Source: Aquirhabdus sp.
GTDB lineage: Bacteria; Pseudomonadota; Gammaproteobacteria; Pseudomonadales; Moraxellaceae
DNA length: 9,705 nucleotides
NCBI GenBank assembly: GCA_030150595.1
Contig: JASLFQ010000294.1
Span: forward strand, 1-9,705
Reading direction: 5' to 3'
Made by a program: the position numbers and the translations under genes. Below are positions 7,950 to 9,705 of this stretch, in pieces. Position 1 is the first letter of the stretch, and the number at the start of each line of letters is the position of its first letter. The notes under the pieces are model-generated. The model saw only the letters and a program-made list of their open reading frames with translations. It searched no databases and was not told where the DNA came from.

Positions 7950-8468
7950 TTAAATATTTGATTCAATCGCATTGAGCAATTTCAACAATGACTTTTCGAG
8001 TACTTCACGTTCATCGTCACTAAAGACACTGAAAACGTTTCTATTCTTCTCGCGCACACTTGGAACTACGCACTTAAGGAGTTCTAGTCCTTTTTGCGTG
8101 AGCGTCATGTCAACACGACGGCGGTCCACTGGACTTGTGACACGCTGCAATAGTCCTTGTGCTACTAAGTCATCGCAGATCCGCGTCATATTGGCACGTG
8201 TCTCCCCTGTACATAACGACAGATCGGAAGGGTTAGCCGTGTGGTCTGTGGAGCTGTTGATCATCGTCATGGCGATATACGCCGATGCGCTCAAGCCAAA
8301 CTCTTCAAGCTCTTTGTTTAATAACTCTTGCATTAACCAAGCGTTATATTTAACCAAGAGATTGATTTGTATTGTGCCAAGACCCTGAACCTGACCCATC
8401 ACCATCTGGTGGGATCGTTCAACCCGCTCACGGACTTCACTGTATTTAAGACGTTTAGATTTATTCAT
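7950..8468 (-). CDS. MarR-family regulator, EmrR/MprA-like, likely repressor of the efflux operon
   Basis: This is a DNA-binding dimer that usually represses efflux genes until a drug ligand binds. The 172-residue length is close to E. coli EmrR (176), longer than typical MarR (about 144). The winged-helix region aligns well: ANPSDLSLCTGETRANMTRICDDLVAQGLL (78-107) corresponds to the EmrR segment [26 protein letters not shown]. It contains the recognition helix (about 88-101), followed by the wing with the hallmark DRRRVDMTLTQKG (115-127). An N-terminal extension (about 1-35) is polar and charged. The ATG at 8468 has no ribosome-binding site, but a promoter immediately upstream places transcription start at this ATG, which supports it. 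It is co-oriented with the three pump genes and upstream of them, so it is probably the operon's first gene and local regulator. An internal start at Met23 is possible but has no better ribosome-binding site. Confidence 0.9.
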   Translation of the reverse strand: MNKSKRLKYSEVRERVERSHQMVMGQVQGLGTIQINLLVKYNAWLMQELLNKELEEFGLSASAYIAMTMINSSTDHTANPSDLSLCTGETRANMTRICDDLVAQGLLQRVTSPVDRRRVDMTLTQKGLELLKCVVPSVREKNRNVFSVFSDDEREVLEKSLLKLLNAIESNI

Positions 8469-8473
8469 AAAGA

Positions 8474-8495
8474 AATAGTACCAGATGTAACTATT
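8474..8495. promoter_or_regulatory. Candidate MarR-family operator over the marR -10 region
   Basis: AATAGT (8474-8479) and ACTATT (8490-8495) form a perfect 6-bp inverted repeat with a 10-nt centre, covering the -10 hexamer and most of the promoter spacer. A further ACTATT copy at 8505-8510, 15 bp on, lies just beyond the -35. MarR proteins commonly autorepress through palindromes placed like this. Binding is inferred, not shown. Confidence 0.5.
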
Positions 8496-8502
8496 AAGTC
8501 AA
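8475..8502 (-). promoter_or_regulatory. Predicted sigma-70 promoter of marR, leaderless
   Basis: On the - strand I read -35 TTGACT (complement of 8497-8502), a 16-nt spacer ending in the extended -10 motif TGG, and -10 TACTAT (complement of 8475-8480). Six bases separate the -10 from the ATG, so transcription starting 7 nt after the -10 begins at the A of the start codon at 8468. This agrees with the absence of a Shine-Dalgarno sequence. Confidence 0.6.
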
Positions 8503-8551
8503 AAACTATTTTACGCCGTTCGTCGGAATACGCAACCCTATCGCAACGCAT

Positions 8552-8574
8552 AAAAAAGCCTCCTAAAGGAGGCT
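8552..8574 (-). terminator. Rho-independent terminator of lysR
   Basis: AGCCTCCT (8557-8564) pairs with AGGAGGCT (8567-8574), giving a GC-rich stem with an effective 4-nt loop. Read on the - strand it is followed by six T (complement of 8552-8557). It starts 37 nt after the lysR stop codon and insulates the marR promoter from lysR read-through. There is no T-run on the + side, so it works in one direction. Confidence 0.9.
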
Positions 8575-8610
8575 CATAACTCTTGATGGTCGTTAAAGGA
8601 ACAAGGTGCA

Positions 8611-9486
8611 TCATTTAATTTCTTCTAACAATTCTAACCATTTCTTTTGTGCCATAGTCTCGTTTTCATTTTTGAGCCATACCAAGTCTATGCGCCATGG
8701 AACAATCGGTTCAATTAGAGACGAAAGTGAGAAATTACGGGTATCAAACTGTGCAATTGCAGAACTCGGTAATAATGCTACCCCAACACCACTACGCACC
8801 AATTCGAGAATAAAACTGATTTGACCACTACGCCCAGCGATTTCTGGCACAAATCCCTGTTGCTGACATGCGTCGATAATATGGCTGTTTAAGGTGTATG
8901 AATCCGAAAAGAGAATAAACGGTTCTTCTATCAACTCTTTTAATTTGACTTCAGGTCTATTTTTCCAACAAGATTTGGCAGGTGACACAAGCGCTAATTG
9001 ATCATCAATCATCGTGCGATGATTGAATATTTGTGTATTAATTGGTGCGAGAAGCCCGCCAAAATCAAGTTCTCGATTGTGTAATGCTTTTTCGATGGCT
9101 CTTGAGCCATCTTCAAATAGTTTAAGCTCAATGTTAGGGTATTTTAATTTAAACGCAGTAATCATAGGGACAAACAGACTTGGCCCTAGAGGTGGAATGC
9201 CTATCCTGAGAGTGCCGCGCTTCAGACCTTTTAACTCATCTAATGCATGTCTAATATTGTTAGCATCCGCCAGCATATTTTCGGCATAAGTCAGCACAAT
9301 ATGTCCCGCTTCAGTGACCATCATTTTCCGACTATTTCTCTGAAGCAAGGGGGTAGCTAATTCGTGTTCGAGCTGTTGAATGAGTTTAGTAATGGTTGGC
9401 TGCGTGACGCATAGTTGTTCTGCCGCAGATGTAAAGCTGCCTGTACGGACAACGACCACAAAAGCGTGTAATGCTCTTAATTCCAC
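8611..9486 (-). CDS. LysR-family transcriptional regulator
   Basis: The 291-residue length is typical for LysR. The N-terminal winged helix-turn-helix (about 1-60) contains GSFTSAAEQLCVTQPTITK and LIQQLEHELATPLLQR (16-50), a clear LysR DNA-binding signature. A linker helix follows, then the effector-binding domain (about 90-290), beginning RGTLRIGIPPLGPS and containing LELVRSGVGVALLPSSAI. The start codon is GTG (complement of 9484-9486); GGAA 8 nt upstream (complement of 9495-9498) is the likely ribosome-binding site and lies inside the operator. The effector region resembles the CidR-like branch, but that is only an impression and the ligand is unknown. The gene is divergent from the lipoprotein gene at 9597, the usual arrangement of a LysR regulator with its target, and has its own terminator. 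By eye the stretch is more AT-rich than the efflux operon. Confidence 0.93.
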   Translation of the reverse strand: MELRALHAFVVVVRTGSFTSAAEQLCVTQPTITKLIQQLEHELATPLLQRNSRKMMVTEAGHIVLTYAENMLADANNIRHALDELKGLKRGTLRIGIPPLGPSLFVPMITAFKLKYPNIELKLFEDGSRAIEKALHNRELDFGGLLAPINTQIFNHRTMIDDQLALVSPAKSCWKNRPEVKLKELIEEPFILFSDSYTLNSHIIDACQQQGFVPEIAGRSGQISFILELVRSGVGVALLPSSAIAQFDTRNFSLSSLIEPIVPWRIDLVWLKNENETMAQKKWLELLEEIK

Positions 9487-9490
9487 GATT

Positions 9491-9511
9491 ACTATTCCAA
9501 TTTAGAATAGT
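9491..9511. promoter_or_regulatory. LysR-type recognition site (T-N11-A inverted repeat)
   Basis: ACTATTC (9491-9497) and GAATAGT (9505-9511) form a perfect 7-bp inverted repeat with a 7-nt centre. Inside it, T9495-N11-A9507 (TTC-N7-GAA) fits the LysR-family box. It lies 4 bp upstream of the lysR GTG and overlaps the lysR ribosome-binding site, so binding should repress lysR. Its centre is about 64 bp upstream of the predicted lipoprotein transcription start, the standard position for a LysR recognition site. Confidence 0.75.
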
Positions 9512-9534
9512 TTAAATAATAACAAACAATAGAT

Positions 9535-9542
9535 GGAATAGT
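9535..9542 (+). promoter_or_regulatory. Third LysR half-site, possible activation site
   Basis: GGAATAGT repeats the right half of the 9491-9511 palindrome. The match extends to a 12-bp direct repeat, GAATAGTTTAAA, at 9505-9516 and 9536-9547 (31-bp spacing, close to three helical turns). It lies by the expected -35 of the lipoprotein promoter, where LysR activation sites usually fall. Confidence 0.6.
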
Positions 9543-9552
9543 TTAAAAATAT

Positions 9553-9558
9553 TACAAT
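9553..9558 (+). promoter_or_regulatory. Candidate -10 of the lipoprotein gene
   Basis: TACAAT matches five of six sigma-70 -10 positions. At 16-18 nt spacing there is no good -35 (TAGATG at best), which would suit an activator-dependent promoter. An overlapping alternative -10 is TATATT at 9558-9563. Predicted start is near 9565, leaving a leader of about 32 nt. Confidence 0.4.
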
Positions 9559-9596
9559 ATATTTCTAAAGCCATCATCCACTGAGTCGGTTATTCA

Positions 9597-9705
9597 ATGA
9601 AAAATATTCTTGTTCTTTCGGCATCTACTTTACTCGCAGTTACCCTGATGTCAGGTTGTACATCTAAGCCTGTCATGAATACAAAAACGTCTACTCCACT
9701 CATTG
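9597..9705 (+). CDS. Putative lipoprotein, N-terminal part only (cut by window end)
   Basis: The 36 visible codons start MKNILVLSASTLLAV and give a short positively charged start, a hydrophobic core and a lipobox MSGC with Cys21 as the predicted lipidation site. Thr22 at +2 suggests the outer membrane. The following residues, TSKPVMNTKTSTP, look like a flexible linker. No domain is visible, so I cannot say what the protein does. The ribosome-binding site is weak (GAG 11 nt upstream). It is divergent from lysR across 110 bp that carry a LysR-type operator, so it is the best candidate target of that regulator. Confidence 0.75.
   Translation, partial: MKNILVLSASTLLAVTLMSGCTSKPVMNTKTSTPLI

Noticed and set aside
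7972..8388. 138-codon + strand frame opposite marR
   Set aside because: It is antisense to a gene with a clear MarR winged helix, and its translation (Ser/Thr/Arg-rich) shows no family resemblance.
1..9705. Mobile element, phage, toxin-antitoxin, CRISPR or defence genes
   Set aside because: No transposase, integrase, terminal repeats, repeat-spacer pattern or defence domain was seen on either strand; all genes fit metabolic, efflux or regulatory families.

Overview
The window looks like part of a gammaproteobacterial chromosome, probably from the Pseudomonadales/Moraxellaceae group. This is an inference from protein resemblance and from a moderate GC content judged by eye; no search was run. 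All genes are intact except the first and last, which are cut by the window edges. There is no sign of phage, insertion sequence, CRISPR or RNA genes.

Layout. (1) Positions 2-982, + strand: the C-terminal five-sixths of a cyclopropane-fatty-acyl-phospholipid synthase (cfa). (2) 1125-3404, + strand: a FadE-type acyl-CoA dehydrogenase that lacks the membrane-anchoring N-terminus of E. coli FadE. A bidirectional hairpin terminator at 3421-3456 separates it from the convergent genes that follow. (3) 8468 down to 3490, - strand: a complete tripartite multidrug efflux cluster in the order marR-type repressor, NodT-like outer-membrane lipoprotein, EmrA-like adaptor, EmrB-like 14-helix MFS pump. (4) 9486 down to 8611, - strand: a LysR-type regulator with its own terminator at 8552-8574. 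(5) 9597 to the window end, + strand: the first 36 codons of a small lipoprotein gene, divergent from lysR.

How the genes work together. EmrB should export hydrophobic toxic compounds across the inner membrane using the proton gradient. EmrA spans the periplasm, and the outer-membrane factor completes the channel, so this operon carries its own exit duct. The MarR-family protein, resembling EmrR/MprA, is the likely drug-sensing repressor. Its promoter carries an inverted repeat over the -10 region and appears to start transcription at the A of the start codon, giving a leaderless mRNA. The lysR/lipoprotein intergenic region carries a 21-bp perfect inverted repeat with LysR T-N11-A geometry, plus a third half-site near the -35 region of the lipoprotein gene. 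This predicts autorepression of lysR and activation of the lipoprotein gene. The cfa and fadE genes both concern membrane or fatty-acid metabolism but are separated by 142 bp, so co-transcription is not established.

The gene content is ordinary. I did not find a clearly undescribed system. The most interesting signals are regulatory: the LysR operator geometry, the predicted leaderless marR transcript, and small repeats and hairpins inside the efflux operon.
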